Source: Glandiceps talaboti
Lineage: Eukaryota > Hemichordata > Enteropneusta > Spengelidae
Direction: 5' to 3'
Assembly: GCF_964340395.1 (NCBI RefSeq)
Contig: NC_135570.1
Coordinates: 4,758,322-4,822,321 of the forward strand
DNA: 64,000 nucleotides
In this document: piece by piece, positions 63,170 through 64,000 of the stretch
Position numbering within the stretch: position 1 is the first letter of the stretch
Layout of the letters: the number at the start of each line of letters is the position of its first letter
Position numbers and translations under genes: made by a program
Notes under the pieces: generated by a model
Database searches by the model: none
What the model was told of the DNA's origin: nothing
The model's input: the letters and a program-made list of their open reading frames with translations, nothing else

Positions 63170-63715
63170 ATATATCGCACCCCCACTCAACTAAATAAAA
63201 AGAAAACAAATAAATAATAGGTTACTTTATAAAATCCACGATCCTGATTGTGTCATGCAGAGCATTTATAAGCTGTTCAACTATGCAACAATTTCAGAAA
63301 CTGTTAGGCAATGAAATCCTGCAGTTGACACTTCCCCTCTCAGCTTCAGGACAAGTCCTGCAGCTGACACACCCCTTTCAGCTGCAGGACAATTCCTGCA
63401 TCTGACACACTCCTTTCAGCTTCAGGACAAGTCCTGCAACTGACACACCCCTTTCAGCTTCAGGACAAGTCCTGCAACTGACACACCCCTTTCAGCTTCA
63501 GGACAAGTCCTGCATCTGACACACCCCTTTCAGCTTCAGGACAATTCCTGCAACTGACACACCCCTTTCAGCCTCAGGACAATTCCTGCAGCTGACACAC
63601 CCCTTTCAGCTTCAGGACAATTCCTGCATCTGACACACCCCTTTCAGCTTCAGGACAAGTCCTGCAACTGACACACCCCTTTCAGCTGCAGGACAATTCC
63701 TGCAACTGATAGCTG
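63170..63715. repeat. Right inverted repeat of the large unit
   Basis: The inverse of 54989-55480: the inner part comes first (ctcaactaaataaaaagaaa, acagagcatttataagc-like text), then about ten 38-bp units (cctgcaactgacacacccct, ttcagcttcaggacaagt). It lacks a ~35-bp segment (ggatccagtcaataaacc) found in the left copy. Confidence 0.85.
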
Positions 63716-64000
63716 ACCGACACACCAGTCTATGAAACATTTTATATTGTCCGGTAGAATTGCAGATTGGTGGAGGGGACAATGACTTTTTTGTTATTTC
63801 CTCAAAAAATGCCTGATTTGTGTGACAGGGAAGTGAAATTGAAATTCTAACTTGGGAATTTTAGATTAAAACAACTGACCTGAGAGATTTTGTTTTAAAC
63901 TGTGATAATCTTACAGCAATTATATGAATTTTTATAATTTCACTGGTAATATTTCACTCTTTTTATGCCAAGGTTAAAAATCTCTGTTCAGAATTAAAAA

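Larger units (their letters stand above)
54989..63715. mobile_element. Candidate large DNA transposon bounded by long inverted repeats
   Basis: Inverted ~500-bp repeats with outer 38-bp arrays enclose 7.7 kb containing a minus-strand SAP-like acidic protein and splice-site-bearing exons. Multiple short palindromic motifs in terminal repeats would suit transposase binding. I could not find a target-site duplication or a recognisable transposase, so two independent insertions of a smaller element in opposite orientation remain possible. Confidence 0.45.

Overview
This window is AT-rich, CpG-poor animal nuclear DNA. Genes are split into short exons (30-230 bp) by introns of roughly 0.2-7 kb with ordinary GT-AG sites. 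Between and inside them lie dense microsatellites, minisatellites, tRNA-derived SINEs, LINE fragments, foldback elements and other transposon debris. Protein matches (CDK11, MAD2L1, neutral ceramidase, a rhodopsin-class receptor) are metazoan. The repeat style suggests a marine invertebrate (hemichordate, echinoderm, cephalochordate or lophotrochozoan); I cannot choose between these. Almost all listed ORFs are shadows or repeat translations; the real coding content was assembled by hand from splice sites and conserved residues.

Layout. 0.6-3 kb (+): last three exons of an unrecognised, probably membrane, protein ending in a PDZ-type C-terminus. 7.7-18.5 kb (+): a CDK11 (PITSLRE) kinase locus with one damaged exon, a missing stretch of kinase domain and intact C-terminal exons; its 7 kb intron holds a piggyBac-like element and a satellite. 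18.5-24.4 kb: no gene, but SINEs, a hexanucleotide satellite and a TTAA-flanked MITE. 24.4-26.5 kb (-): the three last exons of the spindle-checkpoint gene MAD2L1. 27-31 kb: CpG-rich repeat, foldback element, SINE and a 24-copy 60-bp minisatellite. 31.1-47.7 kb (-): a complete 19-exon neutral ceramidase gene (702 aa), whose introns carry five copies of one foldback family, a LINE nested in a MITE, and an array of duplicated splice donors. 48-52.5 kb: non-coding, with a 280-bp TA tract. 52.6-53 kb (+): first coding exon of a class A GPCR, followed at once by a Z-DNA-prone tract. 55-63.7 kb: two inverted ~500-bp repeats, each with a 38-bp tandem array, enclose ~7.7 kb that contains a SAP-like acidic protein ORF and a candidate two-exon gene; this looks like a large, possibly undescribed DNA transposon.

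The host genes do not form an operon or pathway. CDK11 and MAD2L1 are both cell-division genes, but I see no sign that their proximity is functional.
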